The notes under the pieces: generated by a model
Told to the model about the DNA's origin: nothing
Databases searched by the model: none
Seen by the model: only the letters and a program-made list of their open reading frames with translations
Translations under genes and position numbers: made by a program
Source of the DNA: Orychophragmus violaceus
Taxonomy: Eukaryota; Streptophyta; Magnoliopsida; Brassicales; Brassicaceae
Length of the DNA stretch: 64,000 nt
Reading direction: 5' to 3'
Assembly: GCA_030180135.1 (NCBI GenBank)
Contig: CM058238.1
Span: forward strand, 47,581,765-47,645,764
Shown here: positions 1 to 11,040 of the stretch, piece after piece
How the letters are laid out: each line of letters starts with the position of its first letter
Position numbering within the stretch: the first letter of the stretch is position 1

Positions 1-1095
1 ACATATTAAGGATCGTATATTTTTTATAGATCAATAATAAACAATAAGAAACTCATTTTCAATAAAATTCTTCTCCATGTGCTGACATTAAGATTATACT
101 TTAGTAGATGGGGCTCCCAATATGGCAAATCCCAAAAATGAATTTCTTGTACTGATTATGGTTTATATCACATCCATCAACATTAACGTACCCATTACCA
201 CCACAATTAAGAGTCCTTTCCACACCAAAATCTCGTAATTACCCCTAAAACAAGCATCCCGCTTATGTGTGCTGGTAGATCATCAAATACTTTTTGTTCT
301 TTCTAGAAAGTATAATGTTTTTCCGATATTGGTGATCCCGTATACAAATATTCTATTACAATCATACCAACATGTTTTGTGTTTTTTCTTCAACAAGAAC
401 ACATCATTGTTATCTTGAAAAAACAGACATGCTAACCTTCCACGTCTTGTCAATCCAGATAACATATCATAAGTTCGATAAATCACTAATGTTCCTCATT
501 AGTACATCACACATTTGAAAATTTTCCTACACAAAACATCATATGCTTTGACACCATGGTCCCATAACATTTGAAATTCATATACCAATGGCTGAAAGAA
601 TACTTCAAGTAATATTTTTGGATACTCTGGTCCAGGAACGAGTACAAAGAGGTAAAGAAACTCTTAAAACATACACAAAGATATCGGTAAGTTATTAGGA
701 GTCACAATCTGGCTACAATGGATATTTCCTTACATGATTTTCCAAATGGTGTAAAACCATCAATACAAATACCACATTTGTTTGAATTGAAATTTAACTT
801 TGTCACTTGTGTCCTGATACCGCCGCTTCCCACAAGATTTACATCTCGAACAATTTTCTTCCTTTCGTCAATATATCATAGTTTTCGATTCAAAAATATA
901 CCATTTGATACAAGACCAGTAACAAGTCTATGTACCTTGTAAGTATGAAGCGGATGAACGATCCATTCATAAATTCCGCAATCGCATCCACACATTCTTT
1001 CACTAAATTGAAGTCCTTCTTTAATCTACTAGCAAATGATAATGGTGAATGACCCTCTTTATAACCTTCATACAGTGTCTGGTTAGTTTTGTCTT
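1..1095 (-). pseudogene. CACTA (En/Spm) TNP2-like transposase, C-terminal part, decayed
   Basis: Minus-strand translation in shifting frames gives the order of blocks expected of plant TNP2-type CACTA transposases, which cut and paste their element in the nucleus. From high to low coordinates I see an LYEGYKEGHSPLSF block (about 1085-1040), a block rich in Cys near 850-760, a GFTPFGKS-like segment (about 750), a LVPGPEYPKILLEVFFQPL segment (about 640-580), then DMLSGLTRRGRLACLF (about 475-430) and an HMEKNF-like segment near 75-60. Family members carry HNLDVMHIEKN at the last position. At least four frame breaks and several stops show it is dead. It runs off the left edge. An N-terminal CACTA domain on the same strand at 19934-20290 may be the other half of the same gene. 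Confidence 0.75.
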
Positions 1096-1121
1096 ATATA
1101 TTAAAAAAATATTTTCACTTC

Positions 1122-1749
1122 TGTTCACAAGATTATTGAGAGTTTACAAGCTTGATGGGATGAAGATAGCCACTCAAAGGTGTTGAAGCTTTCAAGATAA
1201 GACCAAGAACCTCAGCATCAATGAATCAACAAAAGATACAAGTTTCAACTATCTTTCTAGCCTGTGAATCCGCCTAATTAGAGAAAACAAAAAGGAATGA
1301 AGCAACTTCAAACATATTAAAGACATAATTATTCTGTTTTGATTGATAAAAGGTGTGTAAAAATGATACAAATGACTTGTGATTTATAGGCTCTACCTAT
1401 GGTACTCTATAACAGTCTAGTGATATAAAATGAAAAGAAAATACACGCAAACTGAATGAAAATATCAAATTTCTTAATTTTCTAAGAAACTAGCCGTTGG
1501 AGATGATTTCCTGGCCAACTAAGGAAAACTGATTGGTATCTCTTTATATCTCGGACTCGAAATCTTCTTGATATATCCCTGGAGTGTGAGCCTCTGGTTC
1601 ATGTCTAGTGTATCCAAGGAATTTAATTCAAAAATATCCACAAGAAAGAGCTTTTGGACTTTAAATGCTCTTTTTTGGTGCCGGATAGGGAAAGTTGAGA
1701 TTTGAGGATTATCCTAATCCTCTGAATTTTAGTGCAGCCAATATCGGTT
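1122..1749. repeat. Dispersed repeat, copy A (pair with 18695-19319)
   Basis: Starts TGTTCACAAGAT and can be aligned over about 625 bp with 18695-19319 in the same orientation, by eye roughly 85-90% identical with small indels. The match ends abruptly at 1746, where an Athila-like LTR begins. It has no coding capacity that I recognise. The TG start and the position of both copies at the edges of a retrotransposon nest are compatible with LTRs of one element, but I found no primer site or terminal CA, so its class is open. Confidence 0.6.
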
Positions 1750-2663
1750 TGTTCCGGGTTGACCCAGTTCGCCCCATATTGACTATTTATACCAAAAACC
1801 TATTTTCATTTGTTTCTTAAGCTTGTTTTGTTGCAAAAACTCTTTTGTAAGAACAAGATTGATTTTTGATTAATCAAGTGCTCTTTTCTTTGTGATTTAT
1901 TTCTTGAATCTTTCTTACTTTCTCTAATCTCCTATGATTAACACTATTTCTATGGATTTTGTTAATCACATGATGATTAGTGAGTAGTTCTTCATAAAGC
2001 TTATGGGTTAGGTAGGATTATGTTGATTAGGGGTGATCAATGGATTTCTAATGTTTTATTGTTTAAAACCTCGTCTATCAAAGTGTGTTTAGTGCCTAAT
2101 TAGCCTTGACCACGTTGATTAGGATGTTTAGGATTTCCTGCTCACCATGTGTTCGATTAAATTCCAGTTTCTAGCTTTGATAGGACTTTCACATTCTAGC
2201 ACATTAAAATAGATGTTTAGAGTGATTGTTGTCTGTTTGGAACTTGTTTGAATGCTTGCTTGATTTTAATTCACAAATGAGAATTTCTTCTTGGATTAGG
2301 ATTAAGTAAAGAGATTAGTATTAAGAGATTAAACTGATCAACTTGTTGTGTTCCTTGCTAGGAGGTTAGCTTCTTTGAAGTTTGAATTAGGGTCCTTGAT
2401 CATCCCGAGTCACCTATCCGTTGACCTTAACCTTTAGGCCTTATCTTTGTCATTGATTGTTAAGAATTCACTTGTTTTTATTTACTTCAATTTGAATGGT
2501 TTTCGTTAGGATTGTTAGAACAAAACTTAATTGGGTGATTTGAATTTAGAGGTTTAGTGTGTTCTTATTGGTTTTATCCGTCCCAAAAAGGTTCGATACC
2601 TCAAGGCTACACGATAAGCTTGAGGAATTGGTACCTCAAAGGATTGCAAAATCCTTGTTATCA
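1750..2663 (+). repeat. Athila-like LTR, unlike the 3' LTR at 13993-15155
   Basis: Begins TGTTCCGGG immediately after the break in repeat A and ends GTTATCA, directly against reverse-transcriptase coding sequence. A TATTTATA block lies near 1786. A segment ending in GGTTCGATACC near 2600 matches the R/U5 style of the Athila LTR at 15085-15105 (GGATTCGATACC). The rest does not align with that LTR, so it comes from a different subfamily. Boundaries are set by the repeat-A break and by the RT junction. Confidence 0.5.
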
Positions 2664-4873
2664 CAAGCACCAGAATCAGTGAAAGGAATAGGAGTTTTCT
2701 TGGGCATGCTGGTTTTTACAGAAGGTTTATTAAGGACTTCAGCAAGATAGCTAGACCACTCACAGCACTTCTTTGCAAGGATGTGAAGTTCGAGTTCACA
2801 GATGAGTGTCATGCTGCATTCAAAGATCTGAAACAAGCTTTGATCTCTGCTCCAATTGTGCAACTTCCGGAATGGAGTCTTCCTTTTGTGGTAATGTGTG
2901 ATGCTAGTGATTATGCAGTAGGTGTTGTGCTTGGGCAGAAGAAGGATAAGAAGCTCCATGCCATCTATTATGCCAGTAGAACTCTTGATGATGCTCAAAG
3001 GAACTATGCAACCACTGAGAAGGAACTGTTGGCAGTTGTGTTTGCATTTGAAAAGTTTCGTTCCTACCTGATTGGATCCAAGGTGGTTGTACATACTGAT
3101 GATTCTGCGCTTAAGTATCTGATGCAGAAGAAAGATGCTAAGACAAGGCTGCTGAGATGGATTCTATTGCTTCAAGAGTTTGACATAGAGGTGAGAGACA
3201 AGAAAGGAGTAGAGAATGATGTTTCTGATCACTTGTCATGGATTATGATTGATGAGGATGTTCCTATAGATGATTCTCTACCAGAAAAGAACATCTATAA
3301 AGTTGAGACAAGTTCTCAGGATGTTTCTGCGAGTTCACTGCTTTCTTCACGGGTTACAGAGTCAGTGTCGCTCGACACCCCGTTCATGTCGGTCGAGAAT
3401 CGACTCGAAAAAGCGGACGATAATCGATCGACCTTGACACCAATTGGCCGATTAGGCACGATGTCGGTCGACATCAAAGCTGATGTCGGTCGACACCAGC
3501 TGCGATCGCAGGCTGCAACTCTCGACGACGAAGCTGAATCGTTCATAACTGCAGTCACCCAAGGTTCTCACTCCACTAGACCTTGGTACGCTGACATAGC
3601 CAACTACCTTGCTGCAGATGATGAGCTTTAGGTGTTTAAAGGCTATTATAAGAAGAAGTTCCTTAGGGAAATCAGGCGCTATTACTGGGATGAGCCTTAC
3701 TTGTACAAACACTGCTCTGATGGTATCTACAGACGTTGCATTGCTGAGTGCGAAGTTGATGATGTGTTATACCACTGCCATGGTTCTGAGTATGCTGGAC
3801 ACTTTGCTACATTCAAGATAGTGTCTAAGGTTCTTCAGGCAGGCTTCTGGTGGCCTACAATGTTCAAGGATGCTCAGTTATTCATCTCTCAGTGTGATGT
3901 GTGTCAGAGAAGGGGGAAGATAAGCAAGAGACATGAGATGCCACAAAACTTCATCCTTGAGGTTGAAGTCTTTGATTGCTGGGGCATCGATTTCATGGGT
4001 CCGTTTCCATCTTCCTATGGGAACAAATATATATTGGTTGCTGTGGACTATGTATCTAAGTGGGTTGAAGCGATTGCAAGTCCAACCAACGATTCTTCAG
4101 TAGTTCTTAAGCTGTTTAAGACTATTATCTTCCCCAGATTTGGAGTACCTAAGATTGTGATAAGTGATGGTGGAACTCACTTTATCAACAAGGTCTTCGA
4201 GAAGTTGCTTAAAAAGCATGTTGTTAATCATCGTGTGGCTACTCCATAACACCCTCAGACTAGTGGACAAGTAGAAGTTTCTAACGGACATATCAAAGAG
4301 ATTCTGGAAAAGACAGTGGGAAAGACTAGGAAGGACTGGTCTACTAAGCTAGATGATGCGTTGTGGGCTTACAGGACTGCGTTTAAGACGCCACTGGGGA
4401 CCACACCATTCCATCTACTCTATGGGAAAGCTTGTCACCTTCCAGTTGAGCTTGAGCACAAGGCTAGATGGGCTGTCAAACAAATGAACTATGACCTCAA
4501 GCCTATAGTTGAGAGACGTCTAATACAACTTAATGAGTTAGATGAGATTCTCCACCATGCGTATGAGAACTTAAGGCTGTACAAGGAGCGTACAAAGGCA
4601 TATCATGATAAGAAGATCATCTCACGCAACTTCGAACCGAATGATCCGGTACTTCTTTACAACTCTCGTCTAACATTGTTTCCTGGGAAGTTGTGTTCTC
4701 GTTGGTCAGGTCCATTCACCGTTAAGGAGGCTAGACCGCACGGAGCTGTTGTCTTGATGAATTCCAAAGGTGAGGAGTTCACAGTCAATGGGCAAAGGGT
4801 GAAACATTACTGGGCGAAAGCTGAGATTCCAGAAGGCGACATTGTCCATCTGGATAATCCACCGAATGTCTGA
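2664..4873 (+). pseudogene. Athila (Ty3/gypsy) pol remnant: RT C-terminus, RNase H, integrase
   Basis: A frame-shifted RT tail (2664-2780) leads into one continuous frame from 2783 to 4873, broken only by in-frame stops TAG (3629-3631) and TAA (4247-4249). RNase H (2783-3240) shows the FVVMCDASDYAVG, TEKELLAVVFA and VVHTDDSALKYL blocks typical of Athila. A linker of about 110 residues follows. Integrase starts near 3640 with the zinc-binding region (H..H near 3775-3800, CDVCQRRGK near 3895). Its core has DFMGPFPSSYGN (about 3995) and SDGGTHF (about 4165), then the second stop, then HPQTSGQVEVSNG with the catalytic Glu. The C-terminal RWSGPF region is at 4700-4720. The product would have copied and inserted Athila DNA. 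The N-terminal pol, protease and gag are missing. Confidence 0.9.
3291..3625 (+). other. Linker between RNase H and integrase carrying palindromic TCGRTCGA motifs
   Basis: Between the end of RNase H and the start of integrase the frame holds a low-complexity Ser/Asp-rich stretch with motif copies at 3366-3379 (GTGTCGCTCGACAC), about 3387-3398, 3461-3474 (GATGTCGGTCGACATC core) and 3483-3498. The typical Athila linker has WYADIANYL, which is present here at the end (about 3586-3612). The motif-bearing part therefore looks like added material in a tolerant spacer. Confidence 0.6.
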
Positions 4874-5255
4874 TCGCATTATGGTCAAGCTATTGACGTT
4901 AAACGAGCGCTGAGTGGGAGCAACCCACTGTAGGTTAGTTTTCGTTTCCTTTTGAGTCTTTGTCCTTGAATCTTTTGATTTTTCTGGTTTTTGTATGTCT
5001 GAGCCGTAAGAAACAGGTTTGCAGAAATCAGTGTCGGCCGACATCACCATTGATGTCGGTCGACACCAAATTTGAACCACAGACAGATTGCACACTCTGC
5101 GTATGGTACTACGAGCTCGATGTCGAGCGAAACTAAGCTTAGTGTCGGTCGACATCGGCCGTGATCAGATTCTGATTTTCAGCTCAAAAACTCTTTGGTT
5201 CCAATTTGATTTTTACCGATCTCATACTACAATTGCACTGGGGACTGTGCAGTCT

Positions 5256-5269
5256 AAGTGTGGGGGAGG
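5256..5269 (+). promoter_or_regulatory. Internal polypurine tract 1 (AAGTGTGGGGGAGG)
   Basis: Near-identical to the terminal polypurine tract at 13979-13992. Equivalents occur at 43398-43411 and 58827-58840 in the other Athila copies. Possible extra plus-strand primer site; function inferred from sequence only. Confidence 0.55.
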
Positions 5270-6089
5270 TGGCTACTGACATTGTGTTTTATTTTCTTAG
5301 AGTCAGTCCTTTGTTTTCACTTGTTTTCAAATTGTTTTATTGAGTAAAAATCAGTATGAAACTATGATTTTTCGAGGAAATGTTTCGCTGTAACAGGAAC
5401 TAAGTGACCATTGGACAAACTTGCAGGAGCTCTATGACTATTAAAAAACACCACACATATCAACTTACTAAGGACACCCATATCTAACCAGGTATTCAGA
5501 GGATCCACCACTAGTCTCACTTCTAATCTTGACTTTAATTTCTCACTTAGGGGCTTGGTAATCTTTGGGTCGGATTCCTCTAATGTGTTTGGCACACCCT
5601 ATGATCCTGTCTAAAGTATGGTTTCTGATTTTCCCCTCCCTTGAAAGTAAAAAAAAAAAAAAAAAAAGAGATAAAAACTGAGGATAAGCTAGTAGCTTTG
5701 AAGTGGTCACGGGAGTGGTAGAGACCCTTATTATCTCATGTGTATCCATGGAAAGATCCAAAGTTAAACCCAATAAAAAGGGAAGAACAATGATAGAAAA
5801 AATAAAATGGTACCCAGTGGGGAAAAATCAGTGCTAAGGGAGAAAGGGAAGAGCACTGATAGAAAAAAATAAAATGATACCCAGTGGGGAAAAATCAGTG
5901 CTAAGGGAGAAAGGGAAAAGAAAGAAACCAGAAACCGACAGTTTGGTGGTCAAGCACTGAATGGGTTGAGTCCATGTGTCCTTTGATTCGATACTCCCTC
6001 TGTGAGACCACATTAAATTGTATATACAGGCTAGTGTGGTGAACTTGAATGTCCTAATCTGATTGTGGAGTTTACTTGGGACAATTGCT

Positions 6090-6104
6090 AAGTGTGGGGG
6101 GAAG
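6090..6104 (+). promoter_or_regulatory. Internal polypurine tract 2
   Basis: AAGTGTGGGGGGAAG. It lies about 166 bp before the terminal tract once the copia insertion is removed. Equivalent tracts sit about 167-170 bp from the LTR in the other two copies (42666-42679, 58076-58090). Confidence 0.55.
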
Positions 6105-6178
6105 TACATTGTGGTCTTGAGCTCTGCATGAAAGTTTTCAGTGGTTTACTTAGTGAATGTGAATGCGAAAGTTCCTAG

Positions 6179-6815
6179 TGTTGGATCGTTTAGTGTCTCC
6201 TGATTCAATTCTCAGATTGATTCATCCTACTAAACATGCGGATCTAGGTTCTCTTGAATAGAAACATAATAGATCTCACCTGTAACCTTGTTTTGCAGCG
6301 GAATGGGAGGTACGGGTCAGATTTCAGCAGAACCACCAAGAGATGGATCCTCCAAAGGCTCACACACGCACACTCGGGAAATTGGCTGCTAGACCAGCTG
6401 AGAGAGGAGGCGCAGAGAGAGAGGAGGGAGGCGCAGATGTGCTGAGAAAAATTAAACAGCTAGGTCTGATTTTACTCATTAAAATCCCTTCTAGTTCTCA
6501 TGGGCTTTTGGGCCCAATTCTCAGTTCTGATTAAATCTCTTGGATTTAATCAGGCCCTTTAGTCTCTCTAAGTACAGTAAATGCCTAGCACTTTTACCGT
6601 ACTTCTGCTAAACCGTTCCTTCGTATTTTCCCGTTAGCTTAGGCGTGTGACCCATATGGGATCATATAATAAAGGCAATAAGTCCAAGACTTATAGATCA
6701 TGAGCGGACTCTAGCAAGCCATCATGACCCCCATTATTATATGACTTATGTCTGATCATTGACATACTCTTACTTTCTAGAGACAGTACCGAGATTACTG
6801 GACACAATTCCAACA
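6179..6815 (-). repeat. Copia 3' LTR
   Basis: TGTTGGATCG start to TTCCAACA end; inverted terminal TGTTGG/CCAACA. It matches 13260-13896 except for 6 substitutions near 6286, 6322-6323, 6538, 6735 and 6755. Short frames here are identical in both LTRs and are not taken as genes. Confidence 0.95.
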
Positions 6816-6827
6816 ATCTCCCACTTG
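6816..6827 (-). promoter_or_regulatory. Copia polypurine tract
   Basis: On the minus strand AAGTGGGAGAT lies directly before the 3' LTR. This is the usual copia plus-strand primer. Confidence 0.8.
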
Positions 6828-7662
6828 TACTGGAATCTCTGTATTCATAATCCTTTTGTCTCAATATCTCGATTAGTCATAAGGCAAGATTAGTGTCATC
6901 CTTATAAAGCCTAATCTTGTTCATCGGACTCTGATTTGATACTGACAATCCAAACGACTCGGGAAAGTCCGTTTGAGCATGGCCATGCATTTTCCAGTAT
7001 TCAAATCTCCGATTGGCCTAGAGATATTCACTCCATTTATATTGGAGGGACAAATCCCGTCTTGTTCCATCACTGTAAACTACTCATTTCATAATACACC
7101 CAAACAAGGTCCTTATAACTATCGCTTAACGACAGCATTAGACAATGATCAAAGCGCATTAGTTCATGTGCAGTCACATGCATGCGAACTCAGGTCTAAG
7201 GACTATACTCTATAGTCGTAGTAAGAATCTCTTATGACACAGATATAAATATCCTGAAGAGTTCTTATAATCGGGTCTTGTCCGGTCGTATGTACCCTAC
7301 ATACACCTATGTACTGACTTTGATGCCGCGCATCTATGACACACTGAGACTTTGTCATAAGTCACATACCAATCTAGTCTCACACGGTTGTTGGTGTTCC
7401 AATTTCAACAACCTTCGACTAGGGACTTGATGATATAAGCCATCTATCAAATATAGGGTCTCATGATCAAGCTAAATGACTTTGATAACTCAAGATCAAG
7501 TCACTTACTTCGATGACCTATAAAATGGTTCATATCATTTTGGAACGATTATTTCATCACAGTTAAAATAATCTTGAAATAATAATTTCATTAAACATAA
7601 AATGTTTTACAAGAACATATCAATAACTAAATAAAGCCTTTAAACTCCCACTCAAATTTAGA
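6828..7662 (-). other. Copia 3' untranslated region
   Basis: About 0.83 kb between the pol stop and the polypurine tract. I see no conserved frame in it. Confidence 0.7.
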
Positions 7663-10600
7663 TTACATTTCAATGTCTCTAATGCCTACAGCTTCAGTCA
7701 GGAACTCGAGCTTAGGCCTTGGGAGTGGCTTTGTCAATGGATCAGCGACGTTATCATCTGCCTGAACTCGGCTGATCTTGACTTCCTTTCTATTAATGAT
7801 GTCACGTATCAAGGGAAATCTTCTTAGAACATGCTTGGATTTCTGGTGTGATCTTGGTTCCTTTGCCTGAGCAATAGCACCATTGTTATCACAAAACAGT
7901 GCCAGAGGCTCAGCTGCATTTGGTATCACACCTAGTTCAATAATGAACTTTCGTATCCAAACAGCTTCCTTCGCAGCTTCTGAAGCGGCGATATATTCAG
8001 CTTCTGTACTGGAATCAGCAACGGTGTCTTGCTTGGAGCTTCTCCAACTGACTGCACCGCCATTCAGACAAAAGATATAACCGGACTGTGACCGGAAATC
8101 ATCTTGGTCTGTCTGGAAACTTGCGTCCGTGAATCCACTGACTTTAAGCACATCACTTCCACCGTACACCAAGAACTTATCCTTAGTATGTCTTAGATAC
8201 TTCATGATATTCTTGACGGCACTCCAATGGTTTTCACCTGGATTTGACTGGTATCTACTCGTCATGCTCAATGCATAAGCAACATCAGGACGAGTACAGA
8301 TCATGGCATACATGATAGATCCTATTGCAGATGCATAAGGAATATTCTTCATGCGCTCAAGCTCAGCAGCCGTCGTAGGGCTCTGCTTCTTGCTTAGCGT
8401 TGGGCCATGTACCATTGGCGTGAAGCCCTTCTTGGAATCTTTCATGCTGAATCTTTGTAGGACTTTGTCAATGTATGAATCTTGACACAAGCCTATCAGC
8501 CTTCTAGATCTATCCCGGTAGATCCTGATTCCAAGAACGTATGCGGCTTCACCCATGTCTTTCATGGAAAAACAACTTCCAAGCCAGTCCTTTACTGACT
8601 TTAGCATTGGAACGTCGTTTCCGAGAAGCAGTATGTCATCGACATACAGAATAAGAAATACTATCTTGCTCCCACTAGTTTTCTTATACACGCATTGTTC
8701 TTCTTCGTTTCTGATGAAGTCAAATTGCTTGATTGCTTCATCAAAACGAAGATTCCAGCTCCTCGATGCTTGCTTCAATCCATAAATGGATTTATGAAGC
8801 TTGCATACTTTCCCAGCATTCTTTGGATCTATGTAACCGTCAGGTTGTGTCATATATACATCCTCTTCCAGAATACCATTCAGGAAGGCGGTTTTCACGT
8901 CCATCTGCCAAATTTCATAATCATGAAAAGCTGCAGTTGCTAGTAGAATCCGCATAGATTTCATCATAGCCACTGGGGAATAGGTTTCATCATAATCCAC
9001 ACCGTGAACTTGTCTGAAACCTTTTGCCACCAACCTGGCTTTATAAATCTGGACATTTCCATCCACGTCAATCTTCTTCTTGAAGATCCATTTGCACTCG
9101 ATGGCTTTTACACCAGCGGGTAAGTCAACCAACGAAAACACTTGGTTGACCGACATGGAGTCCATTTCGGAATCAGTGGCCTTACGCCACTTAGAGGAAT
9201 CTGGGCCCATCATGGCTTGATTGAAATTCGATGGTTCATCACCATCAATGATCAGAAGATCATGACAGTTAGTCACGAGGAATCCTTGATATCTCTTGGG
9301 TTCGTGACGGATCCTCCCGGATCTTCGAACTTCATGTACTACAGGTTCAGGCTCTACAATTTCTTGTAGGTCCTCCTGCTGCTCTTCCTCACTAGGTTGA
9401 GCAGTATCCTGTTCATCTTGAATTTCTTCAAGCAGTACCTTACTCCCACTGTCTTTCTTAGAGAGAAACTCCCTCTCAAGAAAGTTACAATCCCGGGCAA
9501 CAAAAATCTTGTTCTCGGAACGTAGATAGAAGTAATAAGCCTTGGTTTCTTTCGGATAACCAATGAAGTAGCATTTATCAGACTTTGGTGTAAGCTTGTC
9601 TGAGATTAATCTCTTGACATAGGCTTCACAACCCCAAATTCTAAGATAAGACAGCACTGGAGCCACTCCAGTCCATAATTCATATGGTGTCTTTGCTACT
9701 GCTTTCGATGGCGCTCTATTTAGAGTGAACACTGCTGTTAGCAGAGCATATCCCCAAAGGGATATTGGAAGGTCTGTGTGACTCATCATAGATCGAACCA
9801 TATCCAATAAGGTCCGATTTCTCCTCTCAGACACACCATTCCATTGAGGTGTTCCAGGAGGAGTGAGTTGGGACACGATCCCACACTCTCTTAGATGATC
9901 ACTGAATTCTTGGCTTAAGTATTCTCCTCCTCGGTCGGACCGAAGAGCCTTAATGCTTTTGTCAAGTTGGTTCTGTGCTTCATTTTGGAATTCTCTGAAC
10001 TTCTCAAAAGATTCAGACTTATGTTTCATTAAATAAACATATCCATACCTACTGAAATCATCAGTGAAGGTAATGAAGTACTGATAGTTTCCTCTTGCAT
10101 TTGTGGACATTGGGCCACACACATCTGTGTGTATCAGGCCCAATAAGTCACTGGCCCTCTCGTTAGGTTTATTAAAGGGGGCCCGTGTCATTTTGCCCAT
10201 CATGCAGGATTCGCATTTCTCACATGACTCAAAGTCAAATGAGCCAAGAAGTCCATTCGAATGGAGCCTCTTGATGCGTTTCTCGCTGATGTGCCCTAAA
10301 CGACAATGCCATAGAAACGTTCGGTTCTCCTCATTGGGTTTGAACCGTTTGGTATCAATGTTATAAATTGGCACTGATTGATCAAGTATGTAAAGCCCAT
10401 TCGTAAGAGGGGCACAACCATAGAACAAATTGTTGCGATTGAAGGAACATAATTTATTCTTAAATGAAAAATCATAACCTTCCAAATCCAACAAAGAAAT
10501 TGAAATAATATTTCTGCTTATCGCAGGTACAAAATAACAATTATCGAGTTCTAAAACCAATCCCGAAGGTAAAGACAACAAGTATGTGCCTACAGCTAGT

Positions 10601-11040
10601 GCAGGAACTTTCGCTCCATGCCCAACTCGTAGCTCCACTTTTCCTTGCTTCAGCCTTCTACTGTTGCTGAGTGTCTGCATATTAGTACAAATATGAGCCC
10701 CACAACCAGTATCCATAACCCATGAGGTATTATCAGAAGTAGTTGTATTAACTTCTATAACAAAAATACCTGATGAAGAAGTCTCGAGAGTCTTCTTCTT
10801 CAATTCCTTTAGACCTTCTTGGAATTTCTTACATTCTCTCCTCCAATGCCCTGGTTCTTTACAGAACCTGCAGATGTCAGTAGGCCCAGCCTTAGACTTG
10901 GGCTTGGGCTTTGGCGTGTCCTTGTCCGAGACTTGGACAGCCTTAGCCTTTCCCTTATCCTTAGCAGAGGATTTCTTAAAGCCCTTGCCCTTTTGCACCA
11001 TAAGCACATTGGGGTCCTTGGCGGTTTTCCTCAAGTTGGG
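7663..11040 (-). CDS. Copia Pol polyprotein: zinc knuckle, protease, integrase, RT, RNase H
   Basis: An open frame of about 1,125 codons, in the same frame as gag and separated from it only by TAG at 11041-11043. Counted from the TTG at 11032-11034, residues 55-68 form a CCHC knuckle (CRFCKEPGHWRREC), and WVMDTGCGAH at about 105-114 is the aspartic protease site. The integrase zinc region starts at WHCRLGHIS (about 240), with CEKCESC further on. The DDE core follows with HTDVCGPM, ALRSDRGGEYL and PQWNGVSERRNR. RT has FLNGILEEDVYM and the YVDDILLLGND catalytic block near 800. RNase H has FTDASFQTD and DSSTEAEYIA. The polyprotein would mature the particle, copy the RNA and integrate the cDNA. 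All catalytic blocks are present. No ATG opens this frame, so expression would need the gag start and passage through the amber codon. Confidence 0.93.
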   Translation of the reverse strand, partial: PNLRKTAKDPNVLMVQKGKGFKKSSAKDKGKAKAVQVSDKDTPKPKPKSKAGPTDICRFCKEPGHWRRECKKFQEGLKELKKKTLETSSSGIFVIEVNTTTSDNTSWVMDTGCGAHICTNMQTLSNSRRLKQGKVELRVGHGAKVPALAVGTYLLSLPSGLVLELDNCYFVPAISRNIISISLLDLEGYDFSFKNKLCSFNRNNLFYGCAPLTNGLYILDQSVPIYNIDTKRFKPNEENRTFLWHCRLGHISEKRIKRLHSNGLLGSFDFESCEKCESCMMGKMTRAPFNKPNERASDLLGLIHTDVCGPMSTNARGNYQYFITFTDDFSRYGYVYLMKHKSESFEKFREFQNEAQNQLDKSIKALRSDRGGEYLSQEFSDHLRECGIVSQLTPPGTPQWNGVSERRNRTLLDMVRSMMSHTDLPISLWGYALLTAVFTLNRAPSKAVAKTPYELWTGVAPVLSYLRIWGCEAYVKRLISDKLTPKSDKCYFIGYPKETKAYYFYLRSENKIFVARDCNFLEREFLSKKDSGSKVLLEEIQDEQDTAQPSEEEQQEDLQEIVEPEPVVHEVRRSGRIRHEPKRYQGFLVTNCHDLLIIDGDEPSNFNQAMMGPDSSKWRKATDSEMDSMSVNQVFSLVDLPAGVKAIECKWIFKKKIDVDGNVQIYKARLVAKGFRQVHGVDYDETYSPVAMMKSMRILLATAAFHDYEIWQMDVKTAFLNGILEEDVYMTQPDGYIDPKNAGKVCKLHKSIYGLKQASRSWNLRFDEAIKQFDFIRNEEEQCVYKKTSGSKIVFLILYVDDILLLGNDVPMLKSVKDWLGSCFSMKDMGEAAYVLGIRIYRDRSRRLIGLCQDSYIDKVLQRFSMKDSKKGFTPMVHGPTLSKKQSPTTAAELERMKNIPYASAIGSIMYAMICTRPDVAYALSMTSRYQSNPGENHWSAVKNIMKYLRHTKDKFLVYGGSDVLKVSGFTDASFQTDQDDFRSQSGYIFCLNGGAVSWRSSKQDTVADSSTEAEYIAASEAAKEAVWIRKFIIELGVIPNAAEPLALFCDNNGAIAQAKEPRSHQKSKHVLRRFPLIRDIINRKEVKISRVQADDNVADPLTKPLPRPKLEFLTEAVGIRDIEM

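Larger units (their letters stand above)
4874..6178 (+). other. Athila 3' non-coding (env-position) region, first part
   Basis: Starts directly after the pol stop. It contains the conserved stretch AACGAGCGCTGAGTGGGAG (about 4901-4919), whose reverse complement occurs in the other two Athila copies near 43745 and 59210. It also has motif pairs at 5031-5067 and 5120-5157, two polypurine tracts (5256-5269, 6090-6104), an A-run at 5649-5667, and a partly duplicated CCCAGTGGGGAAAAATCAG segment (5814-5832 and 5880-5898). No env-like frame survives. Confidence 0.7.

Noticed and set aside
1750..2663. Taking this LTR as the 5' partner of 13993-15155
   Set aside because: Start, end and most of the sequence differ; only a short GATTCGATACC-type block is shared.
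6254..6534. Overlapping 63-codon frames in the copia LTR, repeated at 13335-13615
   Set aside because: Same in both LTRs because the LTRs are copies; no family resemblance; the frames overlap each other.
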